Shown here piece after piece: positions 37,217-45,746 of a DNA stretch of 57,761 nucleotides; the first letter of the stretch is position 1, and the number at the start of each line of letters is the position of its first letter. This DNA comes from Planctomycetaceae bacterium (GTDB lineage Bacteria > Planctomycetota > Planctomycetia > Pirellulales > Pirellulaceae). A model generated the notes under the pieces. That model saw nothing but the letters and a program-made list of their open reading frames with translations. It was not told the DNA's origin and did no database searches. The stretch lies in contig PBTE01000222.1 in assembly GCA_002726515.1 (NCBI GenBank), positions 1 through 57,761 on the forward strand. The letters are read 5' to 3'. Position numbers and translations under genes: made by a program.

Positions 37217-37572
37217 CGTGGTCACTTTCCAACTCCAGCCACCATTGGGTCGTTGGGGTATCCTGGTTGTCGTTGAGTCTACCGCAACAGGTCTCGATGT
37301 GCCCACGATGGGTTCAACCCACCGAATCGAAATCAGGACGAACCGCGCCGCTACAAAGCCGCCAGGGGCATTAAAACCGGAACCGACCCTGGTTCCGCAA
37401 GTCCTACAGCCCGCCTGTTGCTGCCGTGTTGACAGAAGACCATTGCGAAACAAATGTCCCTATTGGAGATTGGCAAGTCTTTCCGGTTTCACGGAAAGAC
37501 TGTTAAACCTCGAGTTGGGCTGTTTCATCGTCTGACAAAAATAACCGTGAAAACGCTTGATTCGAAATTCCG
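37217..37572. other. 356-bp gap with a strong hairpin
   Basis: No gene is supported; the GH-like frame stays open upstream, but with unrelated residues. The gap contains the 10-bp hairpin listed separately, close to the end of the sialidase-like gene, and the promoter of the glycosidase-like gene. Confidence 0.45.
37476..37501 (-). terminator. perfect 10-bp hairpin after the sialidase-like gene
   Basis: AGTCTTTCCG-gtttca-CGGAAAGACT is a perfect 10-bp stem with a 6-base loop, about 70 bases downstream of the sialidase-like stop on the reverse strand. No U-tract follows in either direction. It is a good candidate for a U-less terminator or mRNA 3' stabiliser. Confidence 0.45.
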
Positions 37573-38718
37573 TCAATTCCCTTTGACCAAACGGTCCCGT
37601 CCTTCGGTAAGCCATTCCAGGTTGAAACGCACAAACGTCAACTTCTCATACGGGTTGGTAACCCCGTTTTCATAAAGCAAGCCGATGGTCCCATCCTTCA
37701 GAACTGTCAGGCACGAGTAGGCGGACGGTCCCGTGTCGAGTACCTTCGAGACGGGCCACGTCTGTCCTTCGTCGTAACTCATGCGAATGACAAAATTGCT
37801 CCGTTGGGCCGCGTTCGCGGGATTCGAAAACAACAACCGGTTCTTTCGAAATCCTTCACGTTGATCGGTGTACCGGATAAAAGAAGCCTGGCACATCGGT
37901 TCCGGGAGAGCGGAATCATCCACCATCGGTTGCCAGCTTTTTCCAGCATCCTCTGACCTCGCCACGGCCCGGCAACCGTGTCCCCGAAGACTGCGCATGT
38001 TCAACAGGAAGGCTCCATCCGGCAGTTCAACCACCTGACACTCGTTGACGTTGGGGCCAGTGTCGGACGTGAGCTGCCAGGTTTCACCACCATCACCACT
38101 GGTCAGCAAGTGCGAGTGATCATACTTTTCTCGTCGGGTGTAACAGGGAAAAATCAGCTGTGAATCGCGTGTCCGGATACCACGGCCCGGCGCTGCACAC
38201 AGGGCCAACCAACTGCCGGCCTGGTTAGTGGGCAGGATCGTCCGGGGAGGCGACCAACTTTGTCCATCATCGTGACTCTGAATCAAATGCAATTCCACGT
38301 CCCGTGTCTCACGGGGACGCTGAACAAAATGCGCCGGCTTGTCCACAATGTAGTCATAAAGAACCCAGATCGTATTTGTTTCATCGTCCACCAACAAACT
38401 CGGATCGCAGGCTGCATTTTGGCCGGGAAAGTCGGCAATGACCTGCATGCGACCCCAGGTCCGGCCGTTGTCCAGACTGCGTTTCATCGCTAAATCAATG
38501 TTGTTGATTGCATCCCCGGGCTTTTCAACACGTGCATCACAAATCGCGATCAGGGTACCTTGCCCCGTGGTCACCAGGGTGGGAATGCGATACTCACAAA
38601 CATTATCAAGCCCGGCAGTGAAGATGTCTTTTGTCTCAAAAAGTGGTTCAGCCAACGCACCTTGCTGACTTAAAAGCAAACAGGCTCCTAGTAACAGGAC
38701 ATTTGCGGTCGTTTTCAT
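37573..38718 (-). CDS. sialidase-like (BNR/Asp-box) exported protein
   Basis: From ATG at 38718 (AGGAACGGG upstream) the product has 381 residues with a signal peptide (VLLLGACLLLSQQGALA). Five Asp-box repeats of the S-x-D-x-G-x-T-W type are visible (SLDNGRTW, SHDDGQSW, SGDGGETW, SEDAGKSW, SYDEGQTW), and an early YRIPTLV resembles the catalytic RIP arginine motif. This is the six-bladed exo-sialidase fold; planctomycete members may act on other glycans or sulfated sugars. It lies between the GH-like protein and the nitrilase-family gene on the same strand. Confidence 0.85.
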   Translation of the reverse strand: MKTTANVLLLGACLLLSQQGALAEPLFETKDIFTAGLDNVCEYRIPTLVTTGQGTLIAICDARVEKPGDAINNIDLAMKRSLDNGRTWGRMQVIADFPGQNAACDPSLLVDDETNTIWVLYDYIVDKPAHFVQRPRETRDVELHLIQSHDDGQSWSPPRTILPTNQAGSWLALCAAPGRGIRTRDSQLIFPCYTRREKYDHSHLLTSGDGGETWQLTSDTGPNVNECQVVELPDGAFLLNMRSLRGHGCRAVARSEDAGKSWQPMVDDSALPEPMCQASFIRYTDQREGFRKNRLLFSNPANAAQRSNFVIRMSYDEGQTWPVSKVLDTGPSAYSCLTVLKDGTIGLLYENGVTNPYEKLTFVRFNLEWLTEGRDRLVKGN

Positions 38719-38864
38719 CGTTGTCACCCGTTCCTATGTTATAAATTTCTGGTGTACTGCATTGAGTTTCGCCTGCCACCCGACCTCTCTCGGGCCGACA
38801 TATCCAGCGGAGCAGGTCTCCCAAATTACAGCACGAAAGGTGGACGTCCTCCGGAGAACACGAA

Positions 38865-38881
38865 ACGTGTCGTCAACACGT
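38865..38881 (-). terminator. hairpin after the nitrilase-family gene
   Basis: ACGTGT-cgtca-ACACGT forms a 6-bp stem ten bases beyond the stop of the nitrilase-family gene; an alternative 5-bp stem (ACACG-aaa-CGTGT) overlaps it. There is no U-tract. A weak terminator candidate. Confidence 0.3.
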
Positions 38882-38890
38882 ATCTGGAAT

Positions 38891-39868
38891 CTACTGTTTT
38901 TTCTCCGTCCCTTGGTTTTTATTTCTGGATAACTTCTGCATGGTCGCTGCGTAACGACGCTGCATCCTTTCCGCGCGCAACCGGAGAAACACTTGTTCAA
39001 CTCTGTCACGTTCTTCCACTTGTACCTTGCCAACCGGCACCGTGATTTCTCCGAACGTGATGCCTTCCTCGCGGCGGTCGACAGCAGCGATACGGTTGTT
39101 ATCCACGATAAGTGTCACCCCGACATTTGCCTCAACAACGGGCACCTGGTTTTCTCGACCACGGCTGAGCACCGCCTCATCCTGGGATTTGCTGCGTGAA
39201 CCCATGGCTGGAATCACCAGAAATTGAGCCCCATCCAGGACAGGAATGCGCGCCAGTTGCGGATTCCAGCGATCATTGCAGATCATGAATCCACAACGGC
39301 CAAGTGGGGTGTCGAACGCACGACTCTGCTGTCCCAGCCGGTTAAACCACCAAGAAGGATGGTAGCCTTCGGCCAGCTGCATCTTGTGGTAGCGGCCACA
39401 GATCTTTCCTTCGTGATCGATGAAAACCGCGCAATTGAACACGTCACCCTTGATCCGTTCGGCGAATCCAAACGCGAGGCACATTTCAAGTTCTTCCGCC
39501 AGCCGTTGAAAACGTTGGATCAGCGGACCATCGATGGACACGGCGACACCTTTCATCTTCTCTGCCGGTTCCTCGCCCGCGATGATCTCATTCACAACAT
39601 ATCCTTCAAGCGCTCCTTCCGGACCAACTGCCAACCGGGCGCCACCTCGTTTCGCTTCACGGAACCACCGCTCCAACCGGTCGGCGTTCCCTGCCAGATC
39701 AAATTTCACCGGAACAAATGAGACTGCCGCCACCCGAACAACACGCTGCGCTGTTTTGGTGGAAATTCCCGACGCTTCGTTCCGCTCCTGGCACATCCCC
39801 GCTGTCACCAGCGTCGACCCCACAAGCCAGCCACTCAATCCTGCGTAGAAAAAGACTTTGTCAAACAC
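38891..39868 (-). CDS. carbon-nitrogen hydrolase (nitrilase superfamily amidase), exported
   Basis: The 325-residue protein has a hydrophobic N-terminal segment typical of a signal peptide or membrane anchor (around residues 8-24), then the amidase fold. The catalytic triad is visible: Glu84 (GPEGALEG), Lys162 (YHKMQLAEG) and Cys197 (MICNDRWN). This cleaves C-N bonds of amides, ureides or nitriles with release of ammonia. An exported amidase would act on amide-bearing compounds such as N-acetylated sugars or small amides outside the cytoplasm. It follows the DUF1080 gene at 40125 on the same strand with a 256-bp gap. Confidence 0.88.
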   Translation of the reverse strand: MFDKVFFYAGLSGWLVGSTLVTAGMCQERNEASGISTKTAQRVVRVAAVSFVPVKFDLAGNADRLERWFREAKRGGARLAVGPEGALEGYVVNEIIAGEEPAEKMKGVAVSIDGPLIQRFQRLAEELEMCLAFGFAERIKGDVFNCAVFIDHEGKICGRYHKMQLAEGYHPSWWFNRLGQQSRAFDTPLGRCGFMICNDRWNPQLARIPVLDGAQFLVIPAMGSRSKSQDEAVLSRGRENQVPVVEANVGVTLIVDNNRIAAVDRREEGITFGEITVPVGKVQVEERDRVEQVFLRLRAERMQRRYAATMQKLSRNKNQGTEKKQ

Positions 39869-40082
39869 CTTGACCCCGCCTGAATATTAACCGTCCCAGC
39901 ATTGCTTCGATGAACGTACCAGTCGTTCTCAGGCAATACTGGCGAGAAAGGAATCTGCTGACAGAATTCTAACAGAGACCACCTCCCAATCGAACCGGTT
40001 TGGACATGCCACGATTCAACACGGACCTAAAGCCCCTGCCCTTCAAGGTTTTTTCTCGCATTCTTCTCACACCACCGGCAGA

Positions 40083-40106
40083 CCCGGTTGAAAACATTCA
40101 ACCGGG
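40083..40106 (-). terminator. perfect 10-bp hairpin after the DUF1080 gene
   Basis: CCCGGTTGAA-aaca-TTCAACCGGG is a perfect 10-bp stem with a tetraloop, starting 18 bases after the stop (40125-40127) of the reverse-strand DUF1080 gene. No U-tract follows on that strand. Strong terminator or 3'-end stem candidate. Confidence 0.55.
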
Positions 40107-40124
40107 AGCAAACCGGAAACACTT

Positions 40125-41186
40125 CTAGTCTCGTTCCACAATCCAAATATTGCGAAAGCGAACGGGATTACCGTGATCCTGCAGGAAGATAGGGCCCGTG
40201 TCTTTTTCTTCGGAAGTGGCCGGATCGGCTCCGGGAGAAACAGCAGGCAACACGAATTGATCGTGGACCAGCACACCGTTGTGCCGCACCGTCATCATCG
40301 CCGGAGCCGTCTTTTTCCCCCGGCTATCGAAACTCGCCATCGAAAAATCAATGTCGTAGGTTTGCCACGCGAGGGGTGGGAATGCCATGTTGATGCGTGG
40401 ACCAACCATCTCATGTATGCCGGCACAACGGCCGAACTTGGAAAGCCGTTCGAACTTACGATTTTCGTGATGCCAGCCGAAGGAGTCAATGATCTGGACT
40501 TCCCATTCACGCTTCACGTACAGCCCGCTATTGCCACGTTGCATTCCCCGTCCTGTCGGCATAAAGGGACAGCGGAATTCCAGGTGAATCTGGAGACTGC
40601 CGAAATTCCGCCTGGAGGTGGTTCCTTCTGCAAGTAAGGTCCCGTCAACAAGCCGCCCCTTCTGCCACTCTTTGACGTTACTGCCGTCAAACAGGACGAC
40701 CGCATTCCGTGGTGGCTGTGCGTGCAGGGTCGGAGACTTGCGGTGCACCTTGGTCAACCGCATGGTGACATCCTGCGAACGATTGAGAAACATGTCGGCT
40801 TCGCCAATGAAAACGTTGTCGCGAATAAAACCTTCGAAGTTGTTGTTGGTGAACATCAAGCGTTCACCATGGACTCCATGAAACCGGGTAGCGCCATCGA
40901 GAGTCTCACCTTGAAGGTGAAACACGCGATCCTCTTCCCAGCCCGCTCCCGGAAGACCACCCGGATAGAGTACTCCCTGGAATTGCTGGTCGCCCAATGC
41001 GATCACCTGGATGCCAACGGGTAACTCGCTGCCCACGCTGCCCACATACTCCCCCTGGACGAGAAAATCTGGTCCAGCCTCGACCGGATCGGTAAACGCA
41101 GGCAACTCAGCAGCCCCTGCCACCCGGAGACCGGTTGAGATACATGCTACGCTGACTAGCAAGAGTGGTAAAATTCGTGTGTGCAT
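40125..41186 (-). CDS. DUF1080 protein with N-terminal extension
   Basis: The 353-residue protein starts with a signal peptide (LPLLLVSVACISTGLRVAGA). The first 130 mature residues form an extra domain (QGEYVGSVGSELPVGIQVIALG...), and the DUF1080 domain follows from about residue 160, with VLFDGSNVKEWQ, LQIHLEFRCPFMP, GNSGLYVKREWEVQIIDSFG and GPIFLQDHGNPVRFRNIWI. This two-part architecture occurs in many planctomycete DUF1080 proteins. A sugar-binding or hydrolase role on keto-glycosides is inferred from family. It is divergent from the GH-like gene at 41710. Confidence 0.9.
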   Translation of the reverse strand: MHTRILPLLLVSVACISTGLRVAGAAELPAFTDPVEAGPDFLVQGEYVGSVGSELPVGIQVIALGDQQFQGVLYPGGLPGAGWEEDRVFHLQGETLDGATRFHGVHGERLMFTNNNFEGFIRDNVFIGEADMFLNRSQDVTMRLTKVHRKSPTLHAQPPRNAVVLFDGSNVKEWQKGRLVDGTLLAEGTTSRRNFGSLQIHLEFRCPFMPTGRGMQRGNSGLYVKREWEVQIIDSFGWHHENRKFERLSKFGRCAGIHEMVGPRINMAFPPLAWQTYDIDFSMASFDSRGKKTAPAMMTVRHNGVLVHDQFVLPAVSPGADPATSEEKDTGPIFLQDHGNPVRFRNIWIVERD

Positions 41187-41709
41187 CGTGATTCATTGAA
41201 AAGTTATTCAACACTCCCTGTGACAAGTTTGATTGATAGCAGCGAAAACCGAACGAAGGTGGTGACACCGCCTGTCGACTGCCATTGCGGGCACCATGTT
41301 AGCAGCCGCGACTCCCAACGGCCGCCATTATCTGCTGGTTAAACCCACGACGCAATGGTTTTCAGCCGGTTCGGTAGAACAGCGCTACTGTGAACAAGCA
41401 GTACGGTTATCTTCCGGGTGACAGATTCCCCATTTACTGCCGCTACCCACGTGACACAACAGATCTCATAGAGGCACTTTGCGTTGCAGCCCCTCACCAC
41501 AATCGTTTTCTGTCGCGAATAACTACTTGACATGGTCCTGACAAGAGCTGATTCTGAAGCGCTGCGCAAAAAACGGTAGCAGGAGTTTGAATCCTGACCG
41601 CTTGCAAGATGTAACGTGGGGACAAATTCTTCTAGAACCTTCTGGTGAAACCGCTGCGTGGCTTGCCTACAGGGTTCCTAACACACGGCCTGCACAAGAG
41701 ACTCCGAAC
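41187..41709. other. 523-bp divergent gap
   Basis: No gene is supported. The frame of the following gene is open from TTG at 41587, but the signal peptide starts at 41710. A perfect TTGACA is at 41527-41532, followed after 17 bases by GATTCT, a poor -10 match, so the promoter remains uncertain. Confidence 0.4.
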
Positions 41710-43398
41710 ATGAACCACCACCATCGTCTAATGGCTGCCGTGCTTTTTGCGGCAGTATCCGGACCAACCACTCTATCACCCCTGTCGGCGGGTAGCCCGG
41801 AAAAAACAATCCTTCTTTCCGAGGAACACCTGGCGGCTGCCCGGCGAGACCGGCGAATCATCATTAACTTCGATACCATTTCAGGGGACCGAAGTTTTGG
41901 AGGAAGAGACCCGGCCGAACTGGTGAAGTGGAAGTTCCACGTGATCGACACCGAAGGTGTTCAGATTGACAGTGTCTGGTGGGGCTGGGGCGAAGGACAC
42001 CAGTCGCCATGGCCCAGCGAAATCATGCCACTCTATGACGCGGAGGGCTACCGGAAGTGGGCCAGCCAGGGCATCGATATTGCCGCCATCTTCGCCAAAG
42101 AATCAAAGAAGCGCGGCATTGAAGCCTTTTATAGTTACCGGATCAACGGCTCGGATAACGACCTGGGGCCCTTTCGGAAAATCCCCATGAAATCAGAGCA
42201 TCCCGAGTGGCTGATTCACACCTGGCCCGGTCCGCTCGGTTATTGGAACTTTGCCATCCCCGAGGTGCGGCAGTACAAACTGAGCATCCTGCGCGAGATC
42301 GCCGAGCGCTACGATTACGATGGTATCGCTCTCGATTTCGCTCGTGTCACTCCCGTACTGCCACCGGGCCAGGCATGGTCCAAGCGCGACAAGCTAACCG
42401 AGTTCATCCGTGACTTTCGCCGAATCACTCTGGAAGTTTCCCGGAAGCGCGGGCGTCCAATCTTGGTTGGCGCGCGTATCCCGGAAAATCTGCCCGGGTG
42501 CCACTTCGACGGCCTGGACATCGAGACCTGGGTACGTGATGGATTGGTCGATGTTTTGGCGCTGGGGGTCCGCAGTTTTGATGTCGATCTGTTGGCTTTT
42601 CGCCGCCTCATCGAGGGGACTCACGTGAAACTCTATCCCTGCGTCGACGACCATCATGCCTCGGACGGTTACGCCACACCTCCGATCGAAATCTACCGTG
42701 GTGTGGCGGCCAACTGGTGGCAGCAAGGTGCCGATGGCATCAACACGTTCAACTTCAACCACGCTCCCGACTTTCCCTACGGCGGGGTATGGGAGACACA
42801 CCTCGCAGCCTATCGCCAGATCGGCAGCCCTGAAACACTGCGTCACAAGAACAAGATTTTCGTCGTGCAACGGCGCGGAGGTGGGCATGGCCCCAGCGTG
42901 ATCCCCAACCCGGAAGACTGGACCACTCCGCGGTGGAATTACTTCAACACCAACATGTTTGCACCATTGCCTGCCCCGTTGGCCAATGATGGCCGTGGCG
43001 ATACCCTCCTGATGATCTCCGTCGCGGACGATGTTTCAGCCGAATCCGACCACCTGAAAAATATTTCGCTCCGTCTGTTGCTGTCCGATCCTGCAGCTGA
43101 AAAACTTCCCCCGGATGAACGCCTCCAACCCGTGCTGGTCGCCACCATCGGACACGACGGAGGCCTGACGAACACGCCACCTGCCCGGGGAATCGAAAAG
43201 ACGGTCGAGGTGAGGTTGAATAATATCAAATTAGGTACGGCCCGGCCGGAAGAGGGCTGGCTTGTGTTTCAACACGTGCCAAGTGATTTGTTTGCGGTCG
43301 GGGAAAACCTCGTCGGAGTCCGCGTCTGCTCACCTCGCCCGGACGCGCAGCACGCCATTTCAATTGAAAAACTGGAAGTGCACGTTAATTACCACTGA
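41710..43398 (+). CDS. exported glycosidase-like TIM-barrel protein (family 10-like), paralogue B
   Basis: From ATG at 41710 the 562-residue protein has a signal peptide (MAAVLFAAVSGPTTLSPLSA). The TIM-barrel-like part includes SVWWGWGEGHQSPWPSE, YRINGSDND, YDYDGIALDFARVTPVLPPGQ, GLDIETWVRDGLVDVLALG, ANWWQQGADGINTFNFNHAPD and a C-terminal beta-rich region around 470-560. The DGIALDFAR segment resembles the catalytic strand of GH10-like proteins, though specific catalytic residues cannot be proved. It shares GLDIETWVRDGLVD with paralogue A at 35453. Export and family context point to extracellular glycan breakdown. Confidence 0.65.
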   Translation: MNHHHRLMAAVLFAAVSGPTTLSPLSAGSPEKTILLSEEHLAAARRDRRIIINFDTISGDRSFGGRDPAELVKWKFHVIDTEGVQIDSVWWGWGEGHQSPWPSEIMPLYDAEGYRKWASQGIDIAAIFAKESKKRGIEAFYSYRINGSDNDLGPFRKIPMKSEHPEWLIHTWPGPLGYWNFAIPEVRQYKLSILREIAERYDYDGIALDFARVTPVLPPGQAWSKRDKLTEFIRDFRRITLEVSRKRGRPILVGARIPENLPGCHFDGLDIETWVRDGLVDVLALGVRSFDVDLLAFRRLIEGTHVKLYPCVDDHHASDGYATPPIEIYRGVAANWWQQGADGINTFNFNHAPDFPYGGVWETHLAAYRQIGSPETLRHKNKIFVVQRRGGGHGPSVIPNPEDWTTPRWNYFNTNMFAPLPAPLANDGRGDTLLMISVADDVSAESDHLKNISLRLLLSDPAAEKLPPDERLQPVLVATIGHDGGLTNTPPARGIEKTVEVRLNNIKLGTARPEEGWLVFQHVPSDLFAVGENLVGVRVCSPRPDAQHAISIEKLEVHVNYH

Positions 43399-43628
43399 CC
43401 TGTCGACTCGGCACGACAACCGTTGGAAGTCGTTGCGTTGTCTCCCCGGGCCTGGTTGGGCTTGATCCATCGACGGTGCCATGTTACCGATACGGAACTT
43501 GCGTCATTTTGCGGGAGAGCAGAACGGAGCCGTTGACTCGAGATCATCCGCTAACCGGTTCTTGTCAGAGCCTTTCAAACCACTCGCCGACCTGCATGGC
43601 CACACTCCCGGAACATTGAAGGAAAATC

Positions 43629-44435
43629 ATGTTGAACCTGACCTCCAACCTCTCAACCTCGGACGTCATGAAGTCACTCGACGAGGACGGGTTCGCCGTT
43701 ATCACCAACGTGATTTCCCCGGAAGATGCGGCAGAATTTGCCGAATTGACGCTGCGTTGTCCCACTCGCAGTCCCGGTGCTCGAGGTTGGGAAGCGTATG
43801 TGACCCTACTCAACTTCGACCTTCGTTTTGCGTCGTTAACAGCCTGCTCTCCGGTCCTGAAGATTGTCCGGCAACTGCTCGGTGGGAGAACGGAGGCCCA
43901 GGCCAATGCTTTTGCCTGGCCCGTCGAAGATCAAATTCGACTCAGCAATATGGATGGGCTGGTGGCGCACCCGGGATCCGATCCGGGGGTCTGGCACAAC
44001 GACCCTCCGATGGGACAACTCAACCCGGACAGGCCACTGCCAAAGTTTCCCACCACGGTGAATGTCATGTGGCTTCTGACGCCCTTTTCCCGGGAAACCG
44101 GCGCGACACGGGTCCTCCCGGGAAGCCATCGCTTTCAGCGGATTCCAGATCCAACGACGGAAGACCTGGACGGACAAGTCACGCTGACAACGCCCGCTGG
44201 CAGCCTGGCCATCGTACCCAACACCTGCTGGCATGCTGCGGGCGCCAATCAAAGCTCGCAGCAGCGAGTTGCCGTCAATTGCAATTACGCACCCTGGTGG
44301 CTGGGTCGTATTACCCCGGACATCTATCCCGTACGACCCGAAGTTTACCAGGCACTGCCACCCCAGGTACAAGCCCTCACCAAACACCAACTGAACTGGA
44401 ATACCGATTTCCGTGGCCAATTGACTGAGAAATAG
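43629..44435 (+). CDS. phytanoyl-CoA dioxygenase family protein
   Basis: The 268-residue protein matches the PhyH group of Fe(II)/2OG oxygenases. The iron triad is His123 and Asp125 (GVWHNDPP) and His202 (NTCWHAAG), and Arg213 (QQRVAVN) fits the 2-oxoglutarate ligand. Bacterial PhyH-like enzymes hydroxylate small molecules such as ectoine or secondary metabolites, not phytanoyl-CoA as a rule. AAGGA precedes the ATG. A DegT aminotransferase gene follows on the same strand after 97 bp and may be its operon partner. Confidence 0.88.
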   Translation: MLNLTSNLSTSDVMKSLDEDGFAVITNVISPEDAAEFAELTLRCPTRSPGARGWEAYVTLLNFDLRFASLTACSPVLKIVRQLLGGRTEAQANAFAWPVEDQIRLSNMDGLVAHPGSDPGVWHNDPPMGQLNPDRPLPKFPTTVNVMWLLTPFSRETGATRVLPGSHRFQRIPDPTTEDLDGQVTLTTPAGSLAIVPNTCWHAAGANQSSQQRVAVNCNYAPWWLGRITPDIYPVRPEVYQALPPQVQALTKHQLNWNTDFRGQLTEK

Positions 44436-44532
44436 ATAGGAGAAAGTGAACCGGTGATTCGCGCCGAAACTGTATACAGGGCCGGCCCCGTTATTTTCCA
44501 AAAGAAGACTCGCTAGAGGCAGAAGTGTCCGC

Positions 44533-45651
44533 ATGATTCCCCAGACCAGTCCGGCCGCCGGGTACGCCAAGAACAAGGAACAGATCGATGCCGCGGTTGC
44601 GCGCGTGATGAACAGTGGCTGGTACATTCTGGGAAAAGAGGTGGAAAACTTTGAGAAGGCATTTGCCAGCTACGTGGGAGTCGCTGCGGGAGTTGGCGTG
44701 GCCTCGGGAACAGACGCCATAGAACTTGCTCTTCGGGCCTGTGACATCGGCCCCGGCGACCTCGTCTTCACGGTTTCGCATACCGCCGTGGCCACGGTAG
44801 TTGGTATTCAGCGCAGTGGGGCAAACGTGGCTCTGGTCGACGTGGATCCCCGTACGTACTCCATGTCACCGGACCAGTTGGAACAAACCATCCGCTCCGC
44901 GGCCGATGGCAGCCATGGTCGGCCGGCCGCGATTGTACCGGTCCACCTGTATGGTCAACCCGCCGACATGCCCCGGATCCTGGAGATCGCCAAACGCCAC
45001 GGATTGACGGTCGTGGAGGACGCCGCCCAAGCGCACGGAGCATCGTTGCAAGGCCGTCCCGCGGGATCCTGGGGACAGGCAGCCACTTTCAGTTTCTATC
45101 CGACCAAAAATCTGGCTGGCTTTGGTGACGGAGGCATGGTGGTGACAGACAATCCGAAAATCGCCACACGAATTCGTCAGCTACGCGAATACGGCTGGCG
45201 AGATCGTTTTGTGAGTGCTGCGCCGGGGTTGAATTCGCGGTTGGACGAATTGCAAGCCGCCATCCTCGATGTCCGCCTGGAATCGCTTGATGAGGACAAT
45301 GCACTTCGACGCCGGATTGCCCTGACCTACGACGAAGCCTTGTGTGAATCACCGCTGGTAACTCCCTGCGTGAGAGAATCTGCTGAGCATGTCTATCACC
45401 AATACGTTGTGCGCAGCGAACGCCGGGACGAGTTGCGGGATTACTTGAGTCAGTGCGATGTTGGAACAGCGATCCACTACCCGGTCGCAATCCATCAGCA
45501 GCCTGCCTACCAGAACCGCTTCCTGGGATCCGATCGTCTCTCACAAACCGAAGACGCAGCGGGTAAGATCCTCAGTCTGCCGATGTATCCGCAACTGGAG
45601 CAAGATCAGCAGGACCAGGTGATTCAGGCAATTCAATATTGGTGCACTTGA
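44533..45651 (+). CDS. DegT/DnrJ/EryC1/StrS aminotransferase family protein
   Basis: A 372-residue member with the full DegT set: VASGTDAIELALRA near residue 58, TVSHTAVATVVG, VEDAAQAHGA with the PLP-interacting Asp, FYPTKNLAGFGDGGMVVT with the Schiff-base lysine, and LNSRLDELQAA. These motifs match sugar aminotransferases of the ArnB/WecE/PglC type that make nucleotide-linked amino sugars. The typical neighbours (glycosyltransferases, dehydratases) are missing, so the role may be catabolic or in a dispersed pathway. It follows the PhyH gene on the same strand. Confidence 0.9.
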   Translation: MIPQTSPAAGYAKNKEQIDAAVARVMNSGWYILGKEVENFEKAFASYVGVAAGVGVASGTDAIELALRACDIGPGDLVFTVSHTAVATVVGIQRSGANVALVDVDPRTYSMSPDQLEQTIRSAADGSHGRPAAIVPVHLYGQPADMPRILEIAKRHGLTVVEDAAQAHGASLQGRPAGSWGQAATFSFYPTKNLAGFGDGGMVVTDNPKIATRIRQLREYGWRDRFVSAAPGLNSRLDELQAAILDVRLESLDEDNALRRRIALTYDEALCESPLVTPCVRESAEHVYHQYVVRSERRDELRDYLSQCDVGTAIHYPVAIHQQPAYQNRFLGSDRLSQTEDAAGKILSLPMYPQLEQDQQDQVIQAIQYWCT

Positions 45652-45746
45652 GGCGATCTGCAAGTGGGAATCAACCAGTGCGAGTGAAAGCAAGTAACTC
45701 GTGCAGGTGAGACAGCTGGCAAACGGAAAAACGCCCCGACCTGGAT

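Noticed and set aside
41575-41605. tRNA T-arm-like string (GTTTGAATCC)
   Set aside because: One base differs from the T-loop consensus and no acceptor, D- or anticodon stem can be drawn around it.
43836-44627. 263-codon reverse-strand frame opposite the PhyH gene
   Set aside because: It is an antisense shadow of the PhyH/DegT region; the forward frame has the full HxD...H...R oxygenase pattern.
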